A stretch of DNA of 9,426 nucleotides from assembly GCA_913056475.1 (NCBI GenBank), contig CAJXMS010000068.1:1-9426 (forward strand), read 5' to 3'. How positions within the stretch are numbered: the stretch's first letter is position 1; each line of letters begins with the position of its first letter. Shown piece by piece: positions 1 to 6,199 of this stretch. The notes beneath the pieces are model-generated. The model had not been told where the DNA came from, made no database searches, and was given only the letters and a program-made list of their open reading frames with translations. This DNA comes from an uncultured Bacteroidota bacterium. GTDB lineage: Bacteria; Bacteroidota; Bacteroidia; Flavobacteriales; Schleiferiaceae. Both the position numbers and the translations under genes were made by a program.

Positions 1-134
1 TTGAGCTTTTCCTCGCTGCGGGCCAGTAGGGTAACCGAAGCCCCCAGGCGGGCTAGTTCTTGGGCGGTGGCTTTTCCGATTCCGGCGGAGGCCCCGCCGA
101 TGAGGGCTTTTTTTCCGGCTAAGTTGAGGTCCAT
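1..134 (-). CDS. SDR-family NAD(P)-dependent oxidoreductase (N-terminal part, cut by window edge)
   Basis: The first 44 codons of a minus-strand gene read inward from the ATG at 134-132 and leave the window at base 1. They show the start of a Rossmann fold: a short lead-in, a beta strand, the glycine-rich cofactor loop GGASAGIG (residues 13-20), a helix with KATAQELARLGA, and a second strand ending in LLAR (residues 36-39), where the Arg suggests NADP(H) preference. The usual motif is TGxxxGIG; here the Thr is a Gly, a substitution I recall in some Bacteroidota FabG-like SDRs. The ATG lies 5 bp after the stop of the ABC ATPase gene, so the two are probably co-transcribed. Substrate and catalytic residues (Ser, YxxxK) lie outside the window, so only the superfamily can be named. 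Confidence 0.85.
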   Translation of the reverse strand, partial: MDLNLAGKKALIGGASAGIGKATAQELARLGASVTLLARSEEKL

Positions 135-139
135 AGAGG

Positions 140-841
140 CTAGGCGGTTGTGAGGGGTTTATTGGCTTCATCGCTTTCGATCACCCCGTCGCGCAGGCGA
201 ATTATGCGGCGGGCATGCTGGGCGATGTCTTCTTCGTGGGTTACCAGGATGATGGTGTTGCCCAGGGCGTGGATATCGTCCAGCAGGCGCATGATCTCTA
301 CGGAAGTTTTGCTGTCTAGATTACCGGTAGGCTCATCGGCTAGGATAATAGAAGGCTTATTTACCAGGGCCCGGGCCACGGCTACTCGCTGCCGCTGGCC
401 ACCCGATAGCTGATTGGGGCGGTGGTCCATCCGGTCGGATAGCCCTACTTGCTGGAGGACCTCCTCCGCACGTGCCCGGCGGGCTTCTTTTCCCAGGCCG
501 GCGTAAACCAGGGGAAGACTGACGTTTTCCAGGGCGGTGGAGCGGGGGAGCAGGTTAAAGGTTTGGAATACGAAGCCTATTTCTTTATTTCTAATATCGG
601 CCAGCTCATTGTCATTGAGGCTGCTTACGTCGGTACCATTTAATTCGTAGCGGCCTCCGGTAGGGGTGTCCAGGCAGCCCAGCAGGTTCATCAGGGTAGA
701 TTTGCCACTACCGGAAGGGCCCATTAAGGCTAGGTACTGGCCGTGCTCCAGGGAGAGGTCTATGCCTTTAAGGACTTTCACGGTTTGGCCTCCCAGCGGA
801 AAGTCCCGCCTTATTTGGTGCAATTGGATAATATCATTCAT
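140..841 (-). CDS. ABC transporter ATP-binding protein, LolD/MacB/YbbA family
   Basis: A complete 233-residue ABC ATPase, the normal length for this family. Visible motifs: Walker A GPSGSGKST (41-49), Q-loop at Gln93, signature LSGGQ (145-149), Walker B with ILADEP (166-171), D-loop NLDS (174-177) and H-loop His202. The NLLPRSTALENV region after the Q-loop and the overall pattern fit the LolD/MacB/YbbA/FtsE-type group, which powers lipoprotein release, efflux or other envelope permeases rather than solute uptake. I chose the ATG at 841 (MNDIIQ) because conserved family sequence starts there. An in-frame ATG at 913 would add 24 residues with no family character. No permease gene is next to it: an SDR follows and tatA is divergent, so its partner must be encoded elsewhere and a specific name such as lolD is not justified. 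Confidence 0.93.
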   Translation of the reverse strand: MNDIIQLHQIRRDFPLGGQTVKVLKGIDLSLEHGQYLALMGPSGSGKSTLMNLLGCLDTPTGGRYELNGTDVSSLNDNELADIRNKEIGFVFQTFNLLPRSTALENVSLPLVYAGLGKEARRARAEEVLQQVGLSDRMDHRPNQLSGGQRQRVAVARALVNKPSIILADEPTGNLDSKTSVEIMRLLDDIHALGNTIILVTHEEDIAQHARRIIRLRDGVIESDEANKPLTTA

Positions 842-847
842 AGGTTT

Positions 848-855
848 CAAAAATA
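848..855 (-). promoter_or_regulatory. Candidate -7 promoter box (TATTTTTG) for the ABC ATPase gene
   Basis: Read on the minus strand this is TATTTTTG, a perfect match to the Bacteroidota sigma-ABfr -7 consensus TAnnTTTG. I see no clear TTG -33 element at the expected distance. If used, transcription would start at about 844-840, on or beside the ATG at 841, giving a leaderless or nearly leaderless mRNA. Confidence 0.35.
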
Positions 856-937
856 GCGGTTTTCTGCTGACGCAGCTCCCCTTATTGGCGCCTCCTGCCT
901 GGGGCTGGCTCAAACGCTGCCCGCGGGGAAGGACACA

Positions 938-955
938 TTTGGCCGGGAGGCCAAA
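938..955. repeat. Perfect 7-bp inverted repeat in the divergent intergenic region
   Basis: TTTGGCC (938-944), loop GGGA, GGCCAAA (949-955). As plus-strand RNA this is a 7-bp stem closed by a GNRA-type tetraloop. There is no T-run, and the genes on both sides point away, so it is not an ordinary terminator. It is the left part of a motif shared with 8643-8689. It could be an operator, a transcript hairpin or part of a dispersed repeat. Confidence 0.6.
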
Positions 956-978
956 GGAGCTAGCGCCTGGCTTGCGGC
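938..978. repeat. Intergenic repeat motif, copy 1
   Basis: Hairpin arm GGCCAAA (949-955), GCTA (959-962), CTGGCTTG (967-974) and GGC (976-978) recur in the same order at 8657-8687, with identical spacing except for one extra base. The rest of the 842-1047 intergenic region holds only the candidate promoter boxes; I found no RNA gene in it. Confidence 0.5.
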
Positions 979-1014
979 AGCCGTGCCTTAATGGATGGGC
1001 GCGGATAAATTGAG

Positions 1015-1022
1015 TACCTTTG
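1015..1022 (+). promoter_or_regulatory. Candidate -7 promoter box (TACCTTTG) for tatA-gatA
   Basis: A perfect TAnnTTTG match 25 bp before the tatA ATG, implying a start site near 1026-1030 and a leader of about 20 nt. No convincing TTG -33 element is visible at 17-23 bp upstream. Position and orientation fit tatA well. Confidence 0.5.
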
Positions 1023-1047
1023 TCCCTACTAAAAATGGCGCTGAGAT

Positions 1048-1272
1048 ATGAATTTAGCGAGTGTAATGCTGGGGTGGATAGGCCCCTGGCAAATTGTATT
1101 AATAGTGGTGGTCATTCTCCTGCTTTTTGGCGGCCGGAAGATACCTGAGCTGATGCGGGGCCTGGGCGGCGGCATTAAGGAATTTAAGAGCGCTGTGAAG
1201 GAGGAGGAAGATCCCTCCACCAAAGATAGCAGCGAGGAAAAGAAGGACGATTCCCAATCCAAAACGACCTAG
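1048..1272 (+). CDS. tatA: Sec-independent (twin-arginine) protein translocase subunit TatA/TatE
   Basis: A 74-residue TatA-type protein. It has a short N-terminal segment, a single membrane helix (about 14-27) preceded by GPWQ, the hinge FG (27-28), the conserved GRKIPEL start of the amphipathic helix (about 30-51), and a charged Lys/Glu/Asp/Ser tail (52-74). TatA oligomers form or line the pore through which folded proteins with twin-arginine signals cross the inner membrane, after recognition by TatC. No tatC is visible here. The gene follows a TAnnTTTG box and is first in a plus-strand run with gatA. TatA and TatE/TatB-like paralogues cannot be fully separated by sequence alone, but the short length and the FG hinge favour TatA. 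Confidence 0.95.
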   Translation: MNLASVMLGWIGPWQIVLIVVVILLLFGGRKIPELMRGLGGGIKEFKSAVKEEEDPSTKDSSEEKKDDSQSKTT

Positions 1273-1275
1273 GCC

Positions 1276-2700
1276 TTGACCGATATCGATAGCCTGCCCG
1301 TGCTGCAGGAAAAGTTGCAAAACGGCGCTTTTACCTGCACGGAAATGATCGAGGCTTTTCTGGAGCGTATCCAGGGGCATGCTTCGCTCAATGCTTTTGT
1401 GGAGGTGTTTGCGCATGACGCCCGCAGCCGGGCTACCGTGATAGATGCTAAGCTGAACCACGGCACGGCCGGAAAATTGGCCGGATTGGTGGTGGGCATC
1501 AAGGATAATATGGTGTACAGGCACCACAAAGGCTCGGCGGGCTCCAAAATGCTGGCGGAGTTTGAGTCGCTCTTCACCGCTACGGCAGTACAGCGGCTCC
1601 TGGATGAAGATGCCATTGTGATAGGGCGGCTCAATTGTGATGAGTTTGCCATGGGTTCGGCCAATAAATTTAGCCATTATGGCCCCACGCATAATCCGGT
1701 AGACAACAAGCGCACACCAGGGGGCTCCTCCGGGGGGAGTGCGGCGGCCGTGGCGGCCCGCCTGGTCCATGCCAGCTTGGGCAGCGATACGGGAGGCAGT
1801 ATTCGTCAACCGGCGAGTTTTACGGGAACCCTTGGTTTTAAGCCCAGCTATGGGCGCATATCGCGCCATGGATTGGTGGCTTTTGCTTCTTCTTTCGATC
1901 AGATAGGCCCGCTGGCCCGCAGTATGGATACCCTGAGCGCCCTTTACGAGGTGATGGCCGGCCCCGATGAATACGATAGTACGGCTACGCAGCAAGCCGT
2001 TGCGCCCGTAGCTTTATCCGATGCCGACAGGGATACTCCCCGCCGGATCGCTTATTTTAAGGAGGTGCTGGAAAACCCCAAGCTGGACGAAAAAGTTAAA
2101 AAGCAAACCCAAGATTATCTGGCCAGGCTGCGGGAACAGGGCCATGAGGTGGAAGGCGTAAATTTTCCGCTCCTTGATTACCTGGTGCCTACTTATTACA
2201 TTCTTTCTACCGCGGAGGCCAGTAGTAACCTGGCCCGCTACGACGGTATTCACTACGGCTACCGCAGCGAGGAGGTAGAAAACCTGGAAACGGTCTACAA
2301 GCGCTCCCGTACAGAGGGCTTCGGGCCGGAGGTAAAGCGGCGTATATTGCTGGGGACCTTTGTATTGAGCAGTGGTTATTACGATGCCTATTACGGGAAA
2401 GCGCAAAAGGCAAGACGATTAATCGCCGATCAAACCGAGGAGCTTTTCAAGCGTTTTGATTTCTTGATTTCGCCCACTACGCCGCATCCGGCCTTTTTAG
2501 TGGAGGCCGAGTCGAGTGATCCTACCGCTATGTACCTGGAGGATATTTTTACCGTTCATGCTAATCTTACCGGTACTCCTGCTATATCCCTGCCGCTTCT
2601 AAGGGGGACGGGGAAATTGCCGGTGGGCTTGCAACTCACTGCGCCGCGCTTTGCCGAAAAGGCCCTTTTCCAGTTTGCCCACGGGCTTTTACAGCGCTAA
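1276..2700 (+). CDS. gatA: Aspartyl/glutamyl-tRNA(Asn/Gln) amidotransferase subunit A
   Basis: A 474-residue amidase-signature protein, full length for GatA. In the GatCAB complex it releases ammonia from glutamine for amidation of Glu-tRNA(Gln) and/or Asp-tRNA(Asn). The Ser-cisSer-Lys triad is intact: Lys76 in GIKDN, Ser151 in PGGSSGGS and Ser175 in GSDTGGSIRQPA. The Lys-to-Ser spacings (75 and 99 residues) match characterised GatA. GPDEYDST and the STAEASSNLARYDG stretch separate GatA from general amidases. Start: the tatA TAG (1270-1272) is in frame just upstream, so the TTG at 1276 is the only start that keeps the whole conserved N-terminus; a GTG at 1300 would remove eight residues. gatB and gatC are not here. 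Co-transcription with tatA is likely given the 3-bp gap. Confidence 0.96.
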   Translation: MTDIDSLPVLQEKLQNGAFTCTEMIEAFLERIQGHASLNAFVEVFAHDARSRATVIDAKLNHGTAGKLAGLVVGIKDNMVYRHHKGSAGSKMLAEFESLFTATAVQRLLDEDAIVIGRLNCDEFAMGSANKFSHYGPTHNPVDNKRTPGGSSGGSAAAVAARLVHASLGSDTGGSIRQPASFTGTLGFKPSYGRISRHGLVAFASSFDQIGPLARSMDTLSALYEVMAGPDEYDSTATQQAVAPVALSDADRDTPRRIAYFKEVLENPKLDEKVKKQTQDYLARLREQGHEVEGVNFPLLDYLVPTYYILSTAEASSNLARYDGIHYGYRSEEVENLETVYKRSRTEGFGPEVKRRILLGTFVLSSGYYDAYYGKAQKARRLIADQTEELFKRFDFLISPTTPHPAFLVEAESSDPTAMYLEDIFTVHANLTGTPAISLPLLRGTGKLPVGLQLTAPRFAEKALFQFAHGLLQR

Positions 2701-2776
2701 ATTTTATTCTACATTCGTGTAGCCAGGTGGTAGCTGGCATAGGCAATAAGGCTTCCCTGAACGCGGTTATCCTTTT

Positions 2777-4462
2777 ATGAAAGAACACAGACTCATTTTA
2801 CCAGCGCTTTTAGTCCCCGTCTTTTCGGTGCTAAAAGGTCCTGTCCCGCCTATTACAGCATCCCTGAGAAGAGGCCCCACCCGTGGCTTGGATAAGCAAA
2901 AAGGGGGCCAGGCCAAATTCTTCCCGCCCTTGGCGGGCTTGTTTATGGGGGTAGCTTTGCTTGCATCTTCTGTGGCCTGGGCCGGAGAACCCAGCCCAGG
3001 GGATAGTACCAAAAAGCCTCAGGCTTCCGATCTGGCGAGTTATCAGCTAAAAGACCTCCCTTATCCAGCGCGGCTGGATAGCCTCATGATGCTCCAAATA
3101 TTCGCCGCGGATAGTGCCAGGAGAATTATGGCCCGGAGCGATAGCCTGGCCCCCGATACGGCCCAAGTGGCGGCAGCGGCCGTGAGTGATAGCCTCTATG
3201 AACTTCGACTGGCAAAAATGAATCGCCGTAGCCCCTTGCGCTACACGTATAACAAGGAGGTGCGGGCTTTTATCGAGTTGTATGGAGATAAAAAGCGGGA
3301 ACAAGTAAGGCGCATGTTGGGCCTGGCGCATTACTATTTTCCCTTGTTTGAAAGTGTGCTGGACCGGTATGATATGCCGCTGGAGATTAAGTATCTGGCG
3401 GTGGTAGAGTCTGCCCTGAACCCCAAGGCTCGCTCCTGGGCGGGGGCAAGGGGGCTTTGGCAGTTTATGTACGGCACGGCGCGTATCAACGGGCTGGAGG
3501 TTTCCAGCTATATTGACGAGCGCAATGACCCGCTTAAAGCTACCGAAGCAGCTTGTCGTTACTTGCGTAAACTCTACCGCATTTTTGATGACTGGAACCT
3601 GGCCCTGGCGGCTTACAATTCCGGGCCAGGTAATGTGAGTAAAGCCATCCGTTATTCCGGAGGTAAGAAAAGCTATTGGGCTATAAGACCTTGGTTACCG
3701 AGGGAAACGGCCAGCTATGTGCCCGCTTTTATGGCGGCCAGCTATGTTTTTGAGTACGCCGCGGAGCACGGCTTGCGGCCCCAGGCACTCAAGCCATCCT
3801 TTTTTCATACTGATACCGTGCAAATTCAAGAGCAGGTAAGTTTCGAGCAGTTGGCTGCCTTGCTGGAAGTGCCCCGGGAAACGCTGGCTTTTCTCAACCC
3901 CGCTTACCGCTATGAAATAATTCCTGGCATTCCTGAAGATCCCCACACGCTAACCCTTCCCAAGGAAAAGGTAGGCCTCTTTAAGCTTTATGAAGATTCC
4001 ATTTATGCCATAGCAGAGGCCCATTTTCGGCTGGATGAAGAAAAAGAACCGCGCTATGTAGAACTCGGGAACCGTACCTATCACCGGGTGCGTCGAGGGG
4101 AGGTCCTGGGTACTATCGCGGAGCGCTACGGCGTGCGGGTCAGTAGTTTGCGCCGCTGGAATGGTTTGCGGGGCAATACTATCCGGGTGGGCCAACGGCT
4201 AAAAGTATTTCCGCGAAAGTTGCCGCCTAAAAATAATTCCGCTTCCAAATCCCAGCAAAGTAAGGCCTCGAGCGAGAAAAACCAGGGCCAGCCCAAGGGA
4301 GAGGCGGTTTACCATCGCGTGCGCTACGGAGAAAGTTTCTACAGCATAGCCCGGAAGTTTCCGGGCATTAGTGCTGATAATATTATGAAATGGAACAACT
4401 TCAGTGATGCCCGAGACCTTAAACCCGGCGATCGGCTGAAGATTTACCCGGATAAAGCATGA
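2777..4462 (+). CDS. mltD: MltD-like membrane-bound lytic murein transglycosylase, SLT (GH23) domain plus two LysM repeats
   Basis: A 561-residue reading. The SLT domain (about 195-300) has the catalytic Glu211 in VVESALNPKARS, the GARGLWQFM motif (223-231) and the ALAAYNSGPGNV motif (276-287). Two LysM peptidoglycan-binding repeats lie near 434-478 and 512-558, joined by a Ser/Lys/Gln-rich linker. This is the MltD architecture: it cleaves the MurNAc-GlcNAc bond to 1,6-anhydro products in the periplasm, for wall remodelling. The N-terminus is odd. The ATG at 2777 gives a hydrophobic stretch at 6-19, but a better signal peptide lies at 52-69, ending AWA before GEP. A TTG at 2888 (residue 38) would give a normal 524-residue preprotein with that signal peptide. 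The last 4 bp overlap the next gene (ATGA). There is no lipobox at either start. Confidence 0.93.
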   Translation: MKEHRLILPALLVPVFSVLKGPVPPITASLRRGPTRGLDKQKGGQAKFFPPLAGLFMGVALLASSVAWAGEPSPGDSTKKPQASDLASYQLKDLPYPARLDSLMMLQIFAADSARRIMARSDSLAPDTAQVAAAAVSDSLYELRLAKMNRRSPLRYTYNKEVRAFIELYGDKKREQVRRMLGLAHYYFPLFESVLDRYDMPLEIKYLAVVESALNPKARSWAGARGLWQFMYGTARINGLEVSSYIDERNDPLKATEAACRYLRKLYRIFDDWNLALAAYNSGPGNVSKAIRYSGGKKSYWAIRPWLPRETASYVPAFMAASYVFEYAAEHGLRPQALKPSFFHTDTVQIQEQVSFEQLAALLEVPRETLAFLNPAYRYEIIPGIPEDPHTLTLPKEKVGLFKLYEDSIYAIAEAHFRLDEEKEPRYVELGNRTYHRVRRGEVLGTIAERYGVRVSSLRRWNGLRGNTIRVGQRLKVFPRKLPPKNNSASKSQQSKASSEKNQGQPKGEAVYHRVRYGESFYSIARKFPGISADNIMKWNNFSDARDLKPGDRLKIYPDKA

Positions 4463-5457
4463 TACAACGATGGCTCGCCCCGCTGCTTGGGCTTTCCCTT
4501 TTATGGGCCGGTTGCCAGGAAAATGGCGCCTCAAAACAGAAAGGTGCAAACCAAGGAAGGACCACGCTGCCGGGCAGCAATGGTGGCTTGCTGGATATTA
4601 TTGTAATAGCGGATGATGAACTCTGGGAGCAGAAAAGCGGCAATGCCTTTCGCAAGTATTTTACCAAATCCCAATACGGCTTACCTCAGCCCGAACCGCG
4701 CTATACGGTTCATCAGGTAGATGACCGGGCCAGTACTAAGCTCCTGCGGCGCAACCGCAACTTAGTGTATCTCACCCGGGGGGAAAAGCGCCTTTCCATT
4801 CAAGAAGACGTCTATGCATATCCTCAGTTGGTAGTAAGCCTGCAGGCGCCCAACGATAAAGCCCTGGCCGAGCTGATCAACGCACGCCAGGACAGCCTAC
4901 GGCAGGTATTTCGCCAGCACGAATTGGCCTATCTGCAAAAAGATATGCGCCCCATTTTTCGGGAGGAGGTGCATCCCTTGCTCAAGAAACACAAAATAAG
5001 TTTGAAGGTGCCCCGCGATTTTGACCTGGAGCGGGCTAAGGAAGATTTTATTCTCTACTGGAAACGTACCCAAGAGAATGATCAAGGCATTTTTGTGTAT
5101 TTCCGCCCCATGCCCGCCTCTTTGCTGGAGGTACCCAATCAGATCGTCCCTATCCGCGACAGCCTGACCCGCCAATACGTAGAAGCTTCTGATCCGGGAA
5201 GCTTCATGCGCACCGAAACCCTCATCAAACCCCTGATGACCCCTACCGAACTTTCAGGGGCTTTTGCCCTCGAATCCAGAGGCCTGTGGCGTACTACCGG
5301 CACCATTATGGGCGGCTCTTTTATAAGCTATACCGTTTACGACGAAAAGCACGATCAATTAATTTACCTGGACGCTTTTCTCTACGCGCCCAATCAGAAA
5401 AAACGCAACCTCATGCTGCGCCTGGAAGCCATCCTCAAAACCCTGGAAATAGATTAG
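4459..5457 (+). CDS. DUF4837 family lipoprotein
   Basis: A 332-residue protein that I recognise as the Bacteroidota-restricted DUF4837 family, whose function is unknown to me. The N-terminus is a lipoprotein-type signal: MIQRW, a hydrophobic core, then WAGC with Cys19 as the probable lipidated residue (Trp at -3 is not canonical). The rest is soluble, so it should sit in the periplasm anchored to a membrane. The best family match is the C-terminal block (about 273-328): GLWRTTG, IMGGSFISYTVYDEK, LIYLDAFLYAPN, KKRNLMLRLEAIL. The start overlaps the stop of the transglycosylase gene (ATGA at 4459-4462), so translation is probably coupled and a role linked to peptidoglycan or the outer membrane is a reasonable inference. 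Only 18 bp separate its stop from the convergent recO stop. Confidence 0.9.
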   Translation: MIQRWLAPLLGLSLLWAGCQENGASKQKGANQGRTTLPGSNGGLLDIIVIADDELWEQKSGNAFRKYFTKSQYGLPQPEPRYTVHQVDDRASTKLLRRNRNLVYLTRGEKRLSIQEDVYAYPQLVVSLQAPNDKALAELINARQDSLRQVFRQHELAYLQKDMRPIFREEVHPLLKKHKISLKVPRDFDLERAKEDFILYWKRTQENDQGIFVYFRPMPASLLEVPNQIVPIRDSLTRQYVEASDPGSFMRTETLIKPLMTPTELSGAFALESRGLWRTTGTIMGGSFISYTVYDEKHDQLIYLDAFLYAPNQKKRNLMLRLEAILKTLEID

Positions 5458-5475
5458 GACACTTCCCTAACCCTA

Positions 5476-6198
5476 CTACGCCAGCACTTCTCGGAGCACC
5501 TTGCGAGAGCGTAGCTCGCCAAAATCCTGCACATGCAGCCGAAAATAGTCCAGCAAAGCCGATAAGAGCCGGCGGCGCTCGCTGGCGGGTACCTGGAAAT
5601 GCCACCAATCCTCGAATGGCAGCCCTCGCAACTCTTGCCATTGTGTAAGAACCACTCCCTGGATCCAGTGGGGATGAAGCGCCTCATCTTCCCGGAAATG
5701 CCCCTCTTGCAGGTCCAAATAAGGCCCCGACTGAACGGCTGGAGGAGCCACTCCCAAGTGATCAAGCAGGCGCATCAAAAAGACCAGGTGAAAATGCCCC
5801 ACCGGTTTGTCGGTTTGGTCCAGCTCCTGCAAGCCATTTAGCAGAAAGTCCAGTAAGGGGGGCTGCGGTTCTTCCTGGCGTAAAATGTATTGTAGCACTT
5901 CCACCAAAAACAGCCCCAGGCAGTTTTTTACCGGATCATGGCGCAGGGACTGGTAGTGATACGCTAGGCGGGCCTCTTTCAAGCGCAGCAGCTCGCTTTT
6001 GGGGGTGCTTTGGGCTACGCCGCTAATGGCTTGAAGGGGTTGTAAAACAGAATTTTGCAGCCCCTTACCCCGGGCTTTCTTGCTTACTGAAGCGATAAAA
6101 CTTTGGCTGCCGCCGGCGCGGGTAAAAATTTTCAAAATGAGGCTGCTGTCCCCGTAGCGGATCCGCCGCAAGATCAAGCCTTCTACCTTTTCTTGCAT
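5476..6198 (-). CDS. recO: DNA repair and recombination mediator RecO
   Basis: A 240-residue protein of normal RecO length. The N-terminal OB fold (about 1-80) begins EGLILRRIRYGDSSLILKIF and continues with FIASVSKKARGK. A helical C-terminal domain holds YLDLQEGHF (160-168) and ends with the LRSRKVLREVL helix. RecO, with RecR, loads RecA onto SSB-coated single-stranded DNA in the RecFOR pathway and can anneal complementary strands. It has one Cys (93), so it lacks the four-Cys zinc site of some RecO proteins. Its ATG lies 1 bp after the porZ stop (TGA-T-ATG), implying translational coupling with no independent ribosome binding site. The gene ends in two consecutive TAG stops. Confidence 0.93.
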   Translation of the reverse strand: MQEKVEGLILRRIRYGDSSLILKIFTRAGGSQSFIASVSKKARGKGLQNSVLQPLQAISGVAQSTPKSELLRLKEARLAYHYQSLRHDPVKNCLGLFLVEVLQYILRQEEPQPPLLDFLLNGLQELDQTDKPVGHFHLVFLMRLLDHLGVAPPAVQSGPYLDLQEGHFREDEALHPHWIQGVVLTQWQELRGLPFEDWWHFQVPASERRRLLSALLDYFRLHVQDFGELRSRKVLREVLA

Positions 6199-6199
6199 A

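Noticed and set aside
842..913. Extended N-terminus of the ABC ATPase from ATG 913
   Set aside because: The extra 24 residues have no family similarity that I recognise, while MNDIIQ at 841 sits at the normal family start.
1099..1995. Long antisense open frame (298 codons) over tatA and gatA
   Set aside because: It lies opposite two certain genes, has no recognisable domain and an implausible composition rich in His, Arg and Gly. It is explained by the GC-rich codon pattern of gatA.
2722..2738. Hairpin GCCAG-GTGGTAG-CTGGC after gatA as a terminator
   Set aside because: The stem is only 5 bp and no T-run follows. It may be a weak relative of the intergenic repeat, but it does not support a terminator call.
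2923..2937. CCCGCC-CTT-GGCGGG inverted repeat near the transglycosylase start
   Set aside because: It falls in the signal-peptide codons (PPLAG) and is explained by GC-rich codon choice. Its partial likeness to repeat copy 1 on the other strand is too broken to claim.
5182..5205. GAAGCTTC repeated 8 bp apart, able to form an 8-bp stem
   Set aside because: It is inside the DUF4837 coding sequence, with ordinary codons (VEASDPGSF) and no T-run. It is most likely a chance coding palindrome.
5458..5475. Bidirectional terminator between the DUF4837 gene and recO
   Set aside because: The 18-bp gap has no inverted repeat or T-run. Any terminator would have to lie in the flanking coding sequences, and I see none.
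5286..5648. Plus-strand open frame of 120 codons bridging the DUF4837 and recO ends
   Set aside because: It overlaps the conserved C-termini of both genes, and the Pro/Ala/Arg-rich translation resembles nothing.
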